NCBI GenBank assembly: GCA_963789005.1
Contig: CAWBIZ010000002.1
Location: forward strand, 124,001 to 188,000
Length of the DNA: 64,000 nt
Reading direction: 5' to 3'
Source of the DNA: DASSUW01 sp963789005
GTDB lineage: Bacteria; Actinomycetota; Thermoleophilia; Solirubrobacterales; Solirubrobacteraceae
Position numbers and translations under genes: made by a program
In this document: positions 1 through 8,696 of the stretch, one piece after another
Layout of the letters: the number at the start of each line of letters is the position of its first letter
Numbering within the stretch: position 1 is the stretch's first letter
Notes under the pieces: model-generated
The model's database searches: none
Told to the model about the DNA's origin: nothing
Seen by the model: the letters and a program-made list of their open reading frames with translations, nothing else

Positions 1-1178
1 TCGAGGCCGCCGGGTGGGAGCGCCCGCACTGGTACGAGTCGAACGCCCAGCTGGTCGACGAGTACGGGCTCAACGGCCGCAGCGCCGAGTGGGACTCGCG
101 CTGGTGGTCGCCGATCATCAACGCCGAGCACCTCGCGATGCGCGACCGCGCGGCGATGTTCGACCTGTCCGCCTTCTGCATCTTCGACATCGCGGGGGAG
201 GGTGCGCTGGCGTGCGTCCAGCGCGTGGCGATGCGGCAGATGGACGTGCCGGTCGGGCGCGCGGTCTACACGCCGCTGCTCACGCCGAGTGGCGGCTTCC
301 GGTCGGACCTCACGATCCTGCGGCTCGACGACGACCGGTTCCGCGTGATCACCGGTGGCGCGCACGGGATGGCCGACCTCAAGTGGTTCCGCGACCACGC
401 CGACGGCGCCGTGGTCACCGACCTCACGGGCGCCTGGACGACGCTCGGGCTGTGGGGGCCGCGGGCGCGCGACATCCTCGCGAGCCTGACGCGCGACGAC
501 GTCTCCCACGAGGGCTTCCCGTTCGCCCGCTGCCGCTTCATCGAGGTCGGGCCGCTGCAGGTGATGGCGCTGCGCATCTCCTACGTGGGCGACCTCGGCT
601 GGGAGCTGCACGTGCCGATCGAGCAGGGCGCCGTGCTCTGGGACATGGTGTGGGAGGCGGGCGAGCCGCACGGGGTCGTGCCCGCCGGGATCGGCGTCTA
701 CGGCACGACCGGGCGGATCGAGAAGGGCTACCGCGCGTTCGGCTTCGAGCTCGACGCCGAGTACGACGTCGTCGAGGCCGACATGGCGTGGGGGAAGGTC
801 AAGGACGCCGACTTCGTGGGTCGCGAGGCCCATGTGCGCCAGCGCGAGCAGGACCCGGCGGCGATCATGTGCACGCTGACCGTCGACGACCACACGTCCG
901 CCTCCGGCGAGCCGCGCTACATGCTCGGGCGCGAGCCGGTCGTGACCCGCGACGGCGCGCCGCTGGTCGACGCCAAGGGCCGCCGCTCGTTCGTGACCAC
1001 CGCCGGTGCCGGCCCGTCGGTCGGCAAGCACCTGCTGATGGCCTACCTCCCGCCCGAGCAGGCCGTCGAGGGGCAGGAGCTCGCCGTCGAGTACATGAAC
1101 GAGCGCTACCCGGTCACGGTCGCAGTCGCCGGCTCGCGGCCGATCTTCGATCCCGACAACACGCGGATCCGCTCCTGA
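1..1178 (+). CDS. FAD-dependent dimethylglycine/sarcosine dehydrogenase-like protein, C-terminal part (GcvT domain)
   Basis: The reading frame is already open at base 3, so the N-terminal FAD-binding part lies outside the window; 391 residues are visible. The motif GWERPHWYES near the left edge is the hallmark just before the folate-binding GcvT barrel of dimethylglycine/sarcosine dehydrogenases, and the rest aligns by eye with aminomethyltransferase (GcvT) plus its C-terminal barrel, e.g. YVGDLGWELHVP. Family role: oxidative N-demethylation of methylated glycines with transfer of the one-carbon unit to tetrahydrofolate and electrons to ETF. The stop overlaps the etfB start by one base (TGATG), and etfA plus a membrane ETF oxidoreductase follow, which fits an ETF-linked demethylase. 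The exact substrate cannot be told from this half. Confidence 0.85.
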   Translation, partial: EAAGWERPHWYESNAQLVDEYGLNGRSAEWDSRWWSPIINAEHLAMRDRAAMFDLSAFCIFDIAGEGALACVQRVAMRQMDVPVGRAVYTPLLTPSGGFRSDLTILRLDDDRFRVITGGAHGMADLKWFRDHADGAVVTDLTGAWTTLGLWGPRARDILASLTRDDVSHEGFPFARCRFIEVGPLQVMALRISYVGDLGWELHVPIEQGAVLWDMVWEAGEPHGVVPAGIGVYGTTGRIEKGYRAFGFELDAEYDVVEADMAWGKVKDADFVGREAHVRQREQDPAAIMCTLTVDDHTSASGEPRYMLGREPVVTRDGAPLVDAKGRRSFVTTAGAGPSVGKHLLMAYLPPEQAVEGQELAVEYMNERYPVTVAVAGSRPIFDPDNTRIRS

Positions 1179-1921
1179 TGGACGTCCTCGTCTGCGTCAA
1201 GCGCGTGCCGCTGACCGGCGGCAAGATGGTGCTCACGGCGGACGAGCGCGCGATCGAGACGCGCCACCTGGGGTTCACCGTCAGCCCGCACGAGGAGTGC
1301 GGGGTGGAGGAGGCGGTGCGGCTCGTCGAGGCTCAGGGCGGCGGGTCGGTGACGGTGCTGACCCTGGGTCCGCCGGAGGCGGAGGAGCAGCTGCGCGACG
1401 CGCTCGCGATCGGCGCCGACCGCGCGATCCTGCTCGAGACCGACGGGAGCGACTGGGATCCGGAGGCGACGGCGGACGCCTTGGCCGAGGTGATCTCCGG
1501 CGAGTCGCCCGACCTCGTGATCTTCGGCAACGAGTCAGCCGACGCGGGCGGCTTCCAGGTCGGCATCCGGGTGGCGCACGCGCTGGGCCGGCCGGTCGTC
1601 ACGGGTCTCAAGGCGCTCGCCGTCGAGGACGGTGCTGTGCGCGGGCAGCAGGAGACGGGCGACGTCTACCGCGTGCCGCTGCCGGCGGTGGTGACGGTCA
1701 AGGAGGGCATCAACCTGCCGCGCTACCCGTCGGTGCCGGCGAAGCTGCGCGCGCGCAAGAAGCCGATCGAGCGCCGCGAGCCGGCCCGGCGCGACGCGCG
1801 GGTCGAGCTCGTGCGGCTGATCGTGCCCGAGGGCCGCGGGCGGCAGGCCGAGGTGCTCGGCGAGGGCCCGGCCGCGGCTCCCGCCGTCGTCGAGCTGTTC
1901 CAGCGGCTCGGGGTCGCATGA
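1178..1921 (+). CDS. etfB: Electron transfer flavoprotein beta subunit
   Basis: A 247-residue protein starting at the ATG that overlaps the upstream stop (TGATG). The N-terminus MDVLVCVKRVP, the segment ESPDLVIFGNESADAG and the C-terminal LPRYPSVPAKLRARKKP pattern are typical of EtfB, the AMP-binding small subunit of the ETF heterodimer. It would take electrons from the adjacent flavoprotein dehydrogenase. The overlap indicates translational coupling, so this looks like a dedicated ETF rather than the housekeeping copy. A much longer open frame extends upstream from base 14 but is a high-GC shadow of the preceding gene. Length matches the family (about 250 residues). Confidence 0.93.
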   Translation: MDVLVCVKRVPLTGGKMVLTADERAIETRHLGFTVSPHEECGVEEAVRLVEAQGGGSVTVLTLGPPEAEEQLRDALAIGADRAILLETDGSDWDPEATADALAEVISGESPDLVIFGNESADAGGFQVGIRVAHALGRPVVTGLKALAVEDGAVRGQQETGDVYRVPLPAVVTVKEGINLPRYPSVPAKLRARKKPIERREPARRDARVELVRLIVPEGRGRQAEVLGEGPAAAPAVVELFQRLGVA

Positions 1922-1949
1922 ACTTGGCCGGCCAGGGACCGGCGGTCTC

Positions 1950-2849
1950 GTGAGCGTGCTCGTCTTCGTCGAGGACGCGGACGAGCTCGCGCTCCAGGCG
2001 CTGACGTTCGCGCGCGCCTACGACGGTGACGTCGACGCGATCGCGTTCGGCGAGGCTCCGGCGATCACCGGCGTGGGCACGCTCCACGTCGCCGACGTGG
2101 ACGGGTACGCGCCGCAGGCGTGGGCGCGGGCGATCGCGCAGCTGTCGCCGGCCACGGTCATCGCCGCCGGCACCGAGCGCGGCAACGAGGTACTCGCGCA
2201 CGCGGCGGTCATGACCGGCGGCGTGTTCGCCGCCAACTGCGTCAGCGCGAGCGGGGACGAGGTCGTGCGCCAGCGCTGGGGCGGCAGCCTGCTCGAGGAG
2301 GCGCGGCTGCACGGCGACGTGAAGCTGATGACCGTCGCCCCGCACGCCGTCGCGCCCGAAGTTGTCGCCGGCGACCCCGCAGTCGAGTCGTTCGCCCCGG
2401 AGCTGCGCGACGAGGACCTCGTGGCGCGCGTCGTCGAGCGGGTCGACACGTCGACCGGCGGGCTGTCGCTCGCCGAGGCGCCGGTGGTCGTCTCCGGCGG
2501 CCGCGGGGTCGGGTCGCCCGAGGGCTTCGAGCCGCTGGAGGAGCTGGCCGGTCTGCTCGGTGGCGCCGTCGGCTGCTCGCGCGCGGTGACGATGGCCGGC
2601 TGGCGGTCGCACACCGACCAGGTCGGGCAGACGGGGACGAAGATCGCGCCCGAGCTCTACATCCCGTGCGGGATCAGCGGCGCCACCCAGCACATGGCGG
2701 GCTGCAAGGGCGCGAAGAAGCTGCTCGCGATCAACTCCGATCCGGAGGCGCCGATCATGGCGACCGCCGACTACGCCGTGGTCGGCGACGTGAGCGAGAT
2801 CGTTCCGGCCATCACGGCCGAGCTGCGCCGGGTCCAGGGAGTCACGTGA
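1950..2849 (+). CDS. etfA: Electron transfer flavoprotein alpha subunit
   Basis: A 299-residue protein with a GTG start 28 bases after etfB. The diagnostic C-terminal FAD-binding segment begins near residue 240 (CGISGATQHMAGCKGAKK) and continues into INSDPEAPIMATADY, which is nearly invariant in EtfA. The FAD-side residues GQTGTKIAPELY lie just before it. With EtfB it forms the soluble one-electron shuttle between the upstream demethylating dehydrogenase and the membrane Fe-S oxidoreductase encoded next. The next gene starts within its stop codon (GTGA), supporting a single operon. Confidence 0.95.
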   Translation: MSVLVFVEDADELALQALTFARAYDGDVDAIAFGEAPAITGVGTLHVADVDGYAPQAWARAIAQLSPATVIAAGTERGNEVLAHAAVMTGGVFAANCVSASGDEVVRQRWGGSLLEEARLHGDVKLMTVAPHAVAPEVVAGDPAVESFAPELRDEDLVARVVERVDTSTGGLSLAEAPVVVSGGRGVGSPEGFEPLEELAGLLGGAVGCSRAVTMAGWRSHTDQVGQTGTKIAPELYIPCGISGATQHMAGCKGAKKLLAINSDPEAPIMATADYAVVGDVSEIVPAITAELRRVQGVT

Positions 2850-4756
2850 TCGTCAGCGCGCTCGCGCTGGCTGCCGCCATCGTCGTCGCGGGCGCGCTGT
2901 TCGCCCGCCGCGCGCTGCTGCTCGTGCGGCTCGTGCGCATGGGACGGCCGGCGGGCATCGTGCGCTCGGACGACGTGCCCGAGCGGCTGCGGGCGGAGGC
3001 GGTGGTCGTCGTGGGACAGCGCAAGCTGCTGCAGCGGCTGGTCCCCGGCCTCATGCACGCGTTCATCTTCTGGGCCTTCATCGTGCTCTTCCCGGCGATC
3101 CCGATCGCGATGATCGCGATCGTCGACGCCGACGCGGCGCCGCACTGGGGCTGGTACGAGGCAGTGGCGAACGTCTTCTGCGTGCTCGCGCTGATCGGCG
3201 TGGCGACCGCGCTCTACATCCGCAAGGTCGTGCGGCCGCGCCGGTTCGAGGGCAGCCATCTCGGCGAGGCCGACCTGATCCTGGCCTGGATCGCGGGCAT
3301 CGTGGTGACGCTGCTGCTCTACCACGCGACGGAATCGCAGGTCTGGGCGTGGGCGCACGTGCTGCTGATCCTCGGCTTCCTCGTCTACCTGCCGCACTCC
3401 AAGCACCTGCACATCGCCACCGCGGCGGTGAACGTGTACTTCGGGCGCACGCGGGCACGCGGCCGGCTCGAGCCGCTGCGCTTCGACGACCCGGACGTGC
3501 CCGAGGAGGAGATGCGCTTCGGGATCGGGACCGTCGAGGACCTGACGTGGAAGCAGATGATGGACGCGATGTCGTGCACCGAGTGCGGGCGCTGCCAGGA
3601 CGCCTGCCCGGCGTTCGCCACCGGCAAGACGCTGTCCCCGAAGCTCGTGATCATGGGCGTGCGCGACCAGCTGTTCGCGGAGGGCCCGAAGGCGCTGGTG
3701 GACGATGCGTACGAAGGCCCGGCGGTGGTCGAGTCGGGCGGGCTCGAGGAGATGGTCTGGGACTGCGTGACGTGCGGCGCGTGCGTGCAGGCCTGCCCCG
3801 TCAACATCGAGCAGATCGACCACATCCTCGACCTCCGGCGCCACCTGGTGATGGTCGAGTCGCGGTTCCCGAGCGAGGCCGAGCCGATGCTGCGCGACGT
3901 CGAGCGCCAGGCCAACCCGTGGGGCAAGCCGCAGGCCGAGCGCGCCGCGTGGGCGGAGGGGCTCGACGTGCGGGTGCTGGAGCCGGGCGACCCGGTCCCG
4001 GAGTACCTCTACTGGGTGGGCTGCGCGGCGTCGTTCGACGAGCGGGCGCGCGAGTCGGCGCGCTCCACGGCGCGGCTGCTGACCGCGGCGGGGGTCGACT
4101 TCGCGATCCTCGGCGCTCTCGAAGCGTGCACCGGCGATCCGGCGCGCCGGATGGGCAACGAGTTCGTGTTCCAGGCGTACGCCGAGCAGAACGTGGCGAC
4201 GCTCGGCGAGGCGGGCGTGACGAAGATCGTCGCCAGCTGCCCGCACTGCTTCAACACGCTCGCGCACGAGTACCCGGACTTCGGCGGTCGCTACGAGGTC
4301 GTCCACCACACGGAGCTGCTGGCGTCGCTGGTGCGCGACGGCCGGCTCTCACCGGCGGGCGGCGAGGAGCAGATCACGTACCACGACTCCTGCTACCTGG
4401 CGCGGCACAACGACGTGTCGGCGGCGCCGCGCGAGCTGGCGGCGGCCGTCGGCCGCCCGGTCGAGATGGGCCGGCGCGAGAAGGAGACGTTCTGCTGCGG
4501 CGCCGGCGGCGCGCACATGTGGATGGAGGAGCGCGGCGGCGCGATCAACGAGGAGCGCGTGCGCGAGGCGGCCGAGACCGGCGCCTCGACTTTGGCCGTC
4601 GCGTGCCCGTTCTGCACGGTCATGCTCGACGATGGCGTGAAGAGCAGCGGGCGCGACCTGCGCGTGGTCGACGTCGCCACGCTTCTCGCCGAATCGGTCG
4701 ACGTATCGAGCAGCACCGGGAGCGGATCGCACCCCTCCTCGAGCTCGACCGACTAG
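2846..4756 (+). CDS. Membrane Fe-S oxidoreductase, EtfD/DgcB-like ETF:quinone electron acceptor
   Basis: A 636-residue protein; the GTG at 2846 overlaps the etfA stop and places a hydrophobic segment first. Residues 1-200 contain about five transmembrane segments like nitrate reductase gamma/cytochrome b subunits. Two ferredoxin-type clusters follow: CTECGRCQDACP at C244/247/250/254 and CVTCGACVQACP at C307/310/313/317. The C-terminal half has two CCG-type (heterodisulfide-reductase) domains, including CCGAGGAHMWMEE; the first domain reads ACTGDPARR where CCGDPARR is usual. Such proteins (mycobacterial EtfD, Pseudomonas DgcB) pass ETF electrons to quinone. Its place directly after etfBA in a demethylase operon suits that role. 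An open frame extends upstream to 2120 but only as a shadow of etfA. Confidence 0.88.
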   Translation: MIVSALALAAAIVVAGALFARRALLLVRLVRMGRPAGIVRSDDVPERLRAEAVVVVGQRKLLQRLVPGLMHAFIFWAFIVLFPAIPIAMIAIVDADAAPHWGWYEAVANVFCVLALIGVATALYIRKVVRPRRFEGSHLGEADLILAWIAGIVVTLLLYHATESQVWAWAHVLLILGFLVYLPHSKHLHIATAAVNVYFGRTRARGRLEPLRFDDPDVPEEEMRFGIGTVEDLTWKQMMDAMSCTECGRCQDACPAFATGKTLSPKLVIMGVRDQLFAEGPKALVDDAYEGPAVVESGGLEEMVWDCVTCGACVQACPVNIEQIDHILDLRRHLVMVESRFPSEAEPMLRDVERQANPWGKPQAERAAWAEGLDVRVLEPGDPVPEYLYWVGCAASFDERARESARSTARLLTAAGVDFAILGALEACTGDPARRMGNEFVFQAYAEQNVATLGEAGVTKIVASCPHCFNTLAHEYPDFGGRYEVVHHTELLASLVRDGRLSPAGGEEQITYHDSCYLARHNDVSAAPRELAAAVGRPVEMGRREKETFCCGAGGAHMWMEERGGAINEERVREAAETGASTLAVACPFCTVMLDDGVKSSGRDLRVVDVATLLAESVDVSSSTGSGSHPSSSSTD

Positions 4757-5487
4757 CCGCGGACGCGAAGGGGGTCGAGGAGGTCCTCGAGGTCGCCCGC
4801 GTATCCGAGCTGCGTCGAGACCGCGTGGGCCTGCTCGATCGCGACGCGGCCGAGCAACGCCAGCCGGTGCTCGGTCAGGCGGACGGTCGGCCCGGCCACG
4901 GAGAGCGCCGCGACCACCGCGCCGTCGGCGTCGCGGACGGGGGCGGCGACCGCGGCGAGGCCGGGCTCGAGCTCGTCGACGATCGTCGCAAAGCCCTGGG
5001 TGCGCACGGTCTCGAGCTCGGTCTGCAGGCGGTCGCGGTCGACGACCGTGGCCGGCGCGCGCCGCTCGAGCGGCCCGTCGGGCAGCGCGGAGGTGCCGAA
5101 CGCGAGGAAGAGCTTGCCGGCGGCGCTGCAGTGGTCGGGCACCTCGCGGCCGATCCAGCTGCTCACGCCGAGCACGTGCCGGCCGTCAACCTGCGACAGG
5201 GCCTCGGCGCCACGGGCGGCCGAGACCATCAGGTTCACGGTCTCGCCGCTCTCGTCGGCCAGCCGGCGCATGGGCGGCTCGGCCAGCGACACGAGGTCGC
5301 GGCGGTCGTGGCCAGAGCGGGCGAACCGCAGCAGCCGCGGCCCGGGCCGCACCTCACCGCCGGCCAGGCTCACGAGGCCGTGCCGCTCGAGCGTCGCGAC
5401 GGCCGTGCTGTCGAGCTCGCCCTGGGGGCGGGGCGAGCGCTCGAGGACGAGGGCGAGAACCTCGGCAACGCGCTCTGCGGCGTCCAT
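4753..5487 (-). CDS. IclR-family transcriptional regulator with shortened winged-helix region
   Basis: A 244-residue protein from ATG 5487. The C-terminal effector domain is clear: SGETVNLMVSA, SSWIGREVPDHCSAAGKLFLA and the LSVAGPTVRLTE segment are standard for IclR. The N-terminal DNA-binding part is odd. From AERVAEVLALVLE to RPGPRLLRFA there are about a dozen fewer residues than in usual IclR winged helices, so the stretch corresponding to helices 2-3 seems missing or diverged. Its stop codon overlaps the convergent ETF-oxidoreductase stop by four bases. The frame is open further upstream, into the palindromic intergenic region, but ATG 5487 gives a normal IclR N-terminus. It may control the demethylase operon or the divergent amidohydrolase. 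Confidence 0.85.
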   Translation of the reverse strand: MDAAERVAEVLALVLERSPRPQGELDSTAVATLERHGLVSLAGGEVRPGPRLLRFARSGHDRRDLVSLAEPPMRRLADESGETVNLMVSAARGAEALSQVDGRHVLGVSSWIGREVPDHCSAAGKLFLAFGTSALPDGPLERRAPATVVDRDRLQTELETVRTQGFATIVDELEPGLAAVAAPVRDADGAVVAALSVAGPTVRLTEHRLALLGRVAIEQAHAVSTQLGYAGDLEDLLDPLRVRG

Positions 5488-5510
5488 GCGTGCAGATATA
5501 TCACGACGCG

Positions 5511-5727
5511 GAACGTCAACGTCAACTGCGGCTGGGTAGGGAGGTGAGGGAGCCGTCGCGGCGGCAAGGGTGCATTTCGTCAACGCGACGCGGATCTCGC
5601 CGGTGCGGTTGACGTTACGCACCTATGCGGTGCGCTTCGTCAACCGCACGCCCGAACGGCCCGCGACGTTGACGTTATGCACCGCCGCCGGCACCCCAGC
5701 CTCCCTACCCAGCCGCCGTTGACGTTC
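5511..5727. repeat. Nested inverted-repeat element in the IclR/amidohydrolase intergenic region
   Basis: This intergenic stretch is highly organised. Outer arms GCGGCTGGGTAGGGAGG at 5528-5544 and its exact complement at 5700-5716 enclose it, with AACGTCAAC to the left and GTTGACGTT to the right continuing the symmetry. Inside sit two 55-bp units, 5569-5623 and 5629-5683. Each unit is a palindrome with 16-base arms and a 23-base centre, so the motif GGTGCRYWWCGTCAAC occurs four times in alternating orientation. It could be a set of operators for the divergent IclR regulator or a REP/MITE-like mobile repeat; the sequence alone does not decide. Confidence 0.85.
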
Positions 5728-5752
5728 GTCGATCCGCAACGCTACGAACCCG

Positions 5753-6992
5753 ATGGTCGACCCCGACCGCGTCCTCGCCGACCTGCACGCGCTGAACCGC
5801 CGCACCTCCGATGAGCGCGGCGCGCGAAGAGTCGCGTGGACGGACACCTGGGCGCTCGCGCGCGAGTGGCTCGAAGAGCAGCTCGCCACGATCCCCGGCA
5901 TCACGACGCACACCGATGCCGCCGGCAACCTGTGGGCGACCGCGGCCGGCGACTCGGACCGCTTCGTGATCGTCGGCAGCCATCTCGACTCGGTGCCGGA
6001 CGGCGGCTGGCTGGACGGCGCGCTCGGCGTCCTCGCCGGGCTCGAGGTCATGCGCGCGCTGGCGCCGGAGCCGCGCCGCCTCGGCCTCAAGCTCGTCGAC
6101 TGGGCCGACGAGGAGGGGGCGCGGTTCGGGCGCAGCCTCTTCGGTTCGAGTGCCGCGGCAGGCACGCTCGACCCGGAGGCGGTGCGCGGCCTGACCGACC
6201 GTGAGGGCGTGACGTTGCCTGACGCGCTCGCCGACCACGGCGTCGACCTCGATCGCGCACCCGAGGCCGCGAGCGAGCTCGAGGGCGCAGTCGCCTACCT
6301 CGAGCTGCACATCGAGCAAGGCCCGGTGCTCGAGCGCCAGGACGAGCCGCTCGGCGTCGTGCTCGGCACGTTCGGCGTCGAGCGCCACCGGATCCGCTTC
6401 ACGGGTGCACACGCGCACGCGGGAGCGACGCCGATGGACATGCGGCGCGACGCTTTCCTGGCGGCGGCGCGCAGCGCGCTCGCGTTCCGGGAGGACGCCG
6501 CCGGCCGCGCCGACGCTCGCGCCACCACCGGAGAGGTGACGGTGACGCCGGGCATCCCGACCGCCTTCAACGGCGCCTGTGAGGTCACGCTCGACCAGCG
6601 GGCCCTCGATCCCGCCGTCCTCGCCGAGCTGCTCGCGTCGGCGCGCGAGGCCGCGACGCGTAATCGCCGCCGAGGAGGGCTGCGACGACGAGTGGGAGCG
6701 GATCTGGGCGATCGAGCCCGTTCCCTTCGATGCGAAGTTGATCGAAGCCGCCGCCCGCGTCGTGGCCGACCTCACCGACTCCGCGCCCAGGCTCCCGAGC
6801 GGCCCGCTGCACGACGCCAGCGAGATGGCGCGCGTCGTGCCGACCGCGATGCTGTTCGTGCGCAGCATCGGCGGCGTCAGCCACACACAGGCCGAGGACA
6901 CGTCGCCCGCGGACCTCGCACTCGCCGCCCAAGCGCTCGAAGCGCTGACGCGCCACGTCCTCTCAGCCGACTCCGAGGATCCGTCGCCATAG
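5753..6992 (+). pseudogene. M20 amidohydrolase (N-carbamoyl-L-amino-acid hydrolase/allantoate deiminase type), frameshifted
   Basis: The N-terminal two thirds are in one frame: GSHLDSVPDGGWLDGALG supplies the metal-binding His and Asp, DEEGARFGRSLFGS the catalytic Glu pair, and LELHIEQGPVLE the third metal region, as in HyuC/AllC hydrolases of hydantoin or ureide catabolism. After AREAAT (about base 6655) the protein continues in the next frame as VIAAEEGCDDEWERIW and ends with HDASEMARVVPTAMLFV and GVSHTQAEDTS at TAG 6990-6992. Removing one base near 6655-6661 restores a protein of about 412 residues, the normal family size. It could be a decaying gene or an assembly error; all catalytic motifs are intact on either side. 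It is divergent from the IclR gene. Confidence 0.8.
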
Positions 6993-7000
6993 TCGCCGAC

Positions 7001-7810
7001 ATGTCCGACCACGACCTCCACGACCGCGGCCTCGCCTTCGATCTCGAGACGATCTTCGACCGCCGCCACGCCCTGAAGCTGTTCGCGGGCGCCGGGCTCG
7101 CGACGCTGATCGGCTGCGGCTCCGACGAGGCGACCACCTCGAGCTCGACCCCGACCGCCACTGCCACCGCGACCGCGACGGCCGACTGCGAGACGATCCC
7201 CGGCGAGACCGCGGGGCCGTATCCCGGCGACGGCTCGAACGGGCCGAACGTGCTCACCGAGTCCGGCATCGTGCGCGACGACATCCGCTCGAGCTTCGGC
7301 GACTCGAGCGGCACCGCCGAGGGCGTGCCGCTGACGGTCGAGCTCACCGTCGTGGACACGGGCAGCGACTGCGCGCCGCTCGAGGGCGCCGCCGTCTACG
7401 TATGGCATTGCGACCGCGCCGGCGGCTACTCGCTGTACTCCGAGGGGATCACCGACCAGAACTACCTGCGCGGCGTGCAGGAGGCCGGTGCCGACGGGAA
7501 GGTCACGTTCACGACGATCTTCCCGGCCGCGTACATGGGCCGCTGGCCGCACATCCACTTCGAGGTGTACGCGAGCGTCGACGACGCCACGAGCGGGGGT
7601 GAGCCGACCGTGACCACCCAGCTCGCGCTGCCCGAGGATGCGTGCTCCGCCGTCTACGCGACCGAGGGCTACGAGCAGAGCGTCCAGAACCTGGCGCAGA
7701 CGTCGCTCGACGGCGACATGGTGTTCAGCGACGGCGCCGATGCGCAGCTGGCCGCGGTCGACGGCGATGTCGACAGCGGTTACTCCGCCACCCTGACCGT
7801 CGCCGTGTAG
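7001..7810 (+). CDS. Secreted lipoprotein-type intradiol ring-cleavage dioxygenase
   Basis: A 269-residue protein starting at ATG 7001, eight bases after the upstream stop. The N-terminus has RRHALKLFAGAGLATLIGC, a twin-arginine-like stretch running into a lipobox with Cys, followed by a Ser/Thr-rich linker (TSSSTPTATATATAT). The catalytic domain shows AAVYVWHCDRAGGYSLY, NYLRGVQ and FPAAYMGRWPHIHFEVY, giving the Tyr and two His ligands expected for the non-haem Fe(III) site of intradiol dioxygenases. Such exported members are known in actinobacteria and some act on lignin-derived catechols; the substrate here is unknown. The frame is continuous with the preceding frameshifted hydrolase frame but that is coincidental. 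Confidence 0.88.
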   Translation: MSDHDLHDRGLAFDLETIFDRRHALKLFAGAGLATLIGCGSDEATTSSSTPTATATATATADCETIPGETAGPYPGDGSNGPNVLTESGIVRDDIRSSFGDSSGTAEGVPLTVELTVVDTGSDCAPLEGAAVYVWHCDRAGGYSLYSEGITDQNYLRGVQEAGADGKVTFTTIFPAAYMGRWPHIHFEVYASVDDATSGGEPTVTTQLALPEDACSAVYATEGYEQSVQNLAQTSLDGDMVFSDGADAQLAAVDGDVDSGYSATLTVAV

Positions 7811-7960
7811 ACCACCTGGCGAGTCCCGCATGGCCCGGTTCCGACCACGGGTCGGTTGGAGGTCCGCCGGACGGCTGCCAGTCTGTGCCTCGCGAGCGGG
7901 GAAGGCGGAGCTCAAATCGCATCTCTCCTCCTGCGACGTCGCGCCGTCACCCGCTCGCAA

Positions 7961-8527
7961 TCAGCCCGCCAGCGCGCCCGCCACGAGCGCGAGCTGGGCC
8001 TCGATCGCCACGCTCGACGCCGCGTCGGTCGGCATGCCCGAGGCGTGCGTGAAGAAGCCGTCGGGAGCGTGGCGCAGCTCGACCGTGGTCAGCGGCGGGG
8101 CGGCGGCGGCCACGAGGGCGTCGATCGCCTCGGCCGATAGCGAGCGCACGAAGCCGTCGTCGGCGAGCCGGGCCACCGGCTGCTCGGGCTCCATGTGCAG
8201 GTGGCCGAGCGCCGAGGGCGGGACGATCGAGAACGTGTCGAGCTCGGCGCGCAGCTCGCGCAGCGGCTGAAGCACGGCCGCGCCCTCGGCCTCGGAGCCG
8301 AGGTGGGCGGCCTCGACGATCACGAAGGAGCGGCCGCGCACCATGTCGGCGACCTCGTGCCCGTCGCCGAAGCGCATGATGCGGGCAACCGACGTCGTCT
8401 CGGCCGGCGCGGTCGCCGTCCACTCGCGCCAAGCGTGCAGCACCTCGGCGGCCCGCTCCGGCGAGAAGAACAGCGCCCCCGCGTACACGTCCTCGGCGGG
8501 GTGCAGCTCCGTCCTCGAGCGCGCCGA
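7961..8527 (-). pseudogene. C-terminal remnant of an FAD-linked oxidase (berberine-bridge/6-hydroxynicotine oxidase type)
   Basis: From about 8527 leftwards the minus strand encodes RTELHPAEDVYAGALFF, then FSPERAAEVLHAWREWT and a C-terminal segment like the substrate domain of BBE-type FAD oxidases. The N-terminal FAD-binding half, with its covalent His motif, is absent: upstream (8528-8756) the same open frame encodes nothing recognisable. I therefore read this as a 5'-truncated remnant of about 188 residues. The surrounding 7811-7960 and 8528-8756 show no other gene. The deletion or rearrangement endpoint is abrupt, within the interdomain linker. Confidence 0.6.
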
Positions 8528-8696
8528 GGTGCCGGCGATGGACGACGCGAGGGCCACACGCGCAGGTCGCGCGGGCGGCTTCCCGCGGCGTCCGTGGCGA
8601 GAGGCTCCGTGCACGTGATCATGGAGCGGAGCCTCGCGCCGCCGCGGGCCGCCGGCATCGAGGGCGCCCCCAAACCGCCACCCCCAACTTCGTCTC

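Noticed and set aside
14..1177. Long open frame joined in frame to etfB
   Set aside because: It is an Arg/Ala-rich shadow of the dehydrogenase frame; etfB homology begins only at 1178.
2120..2845. Long upstream extension of the Fe-S oxidoreductase frame
   Set aside because: It lies over etfA in another frame and has shadow composition; GTG 2846 has the right overlap and N-terminus.
2771..4309. Long antisense open frames across real genes (here and throughout)
   Set aside because: Expected in GC-rich DNA; His/Arg/Ala/Gly-rich composition and no domain matches.
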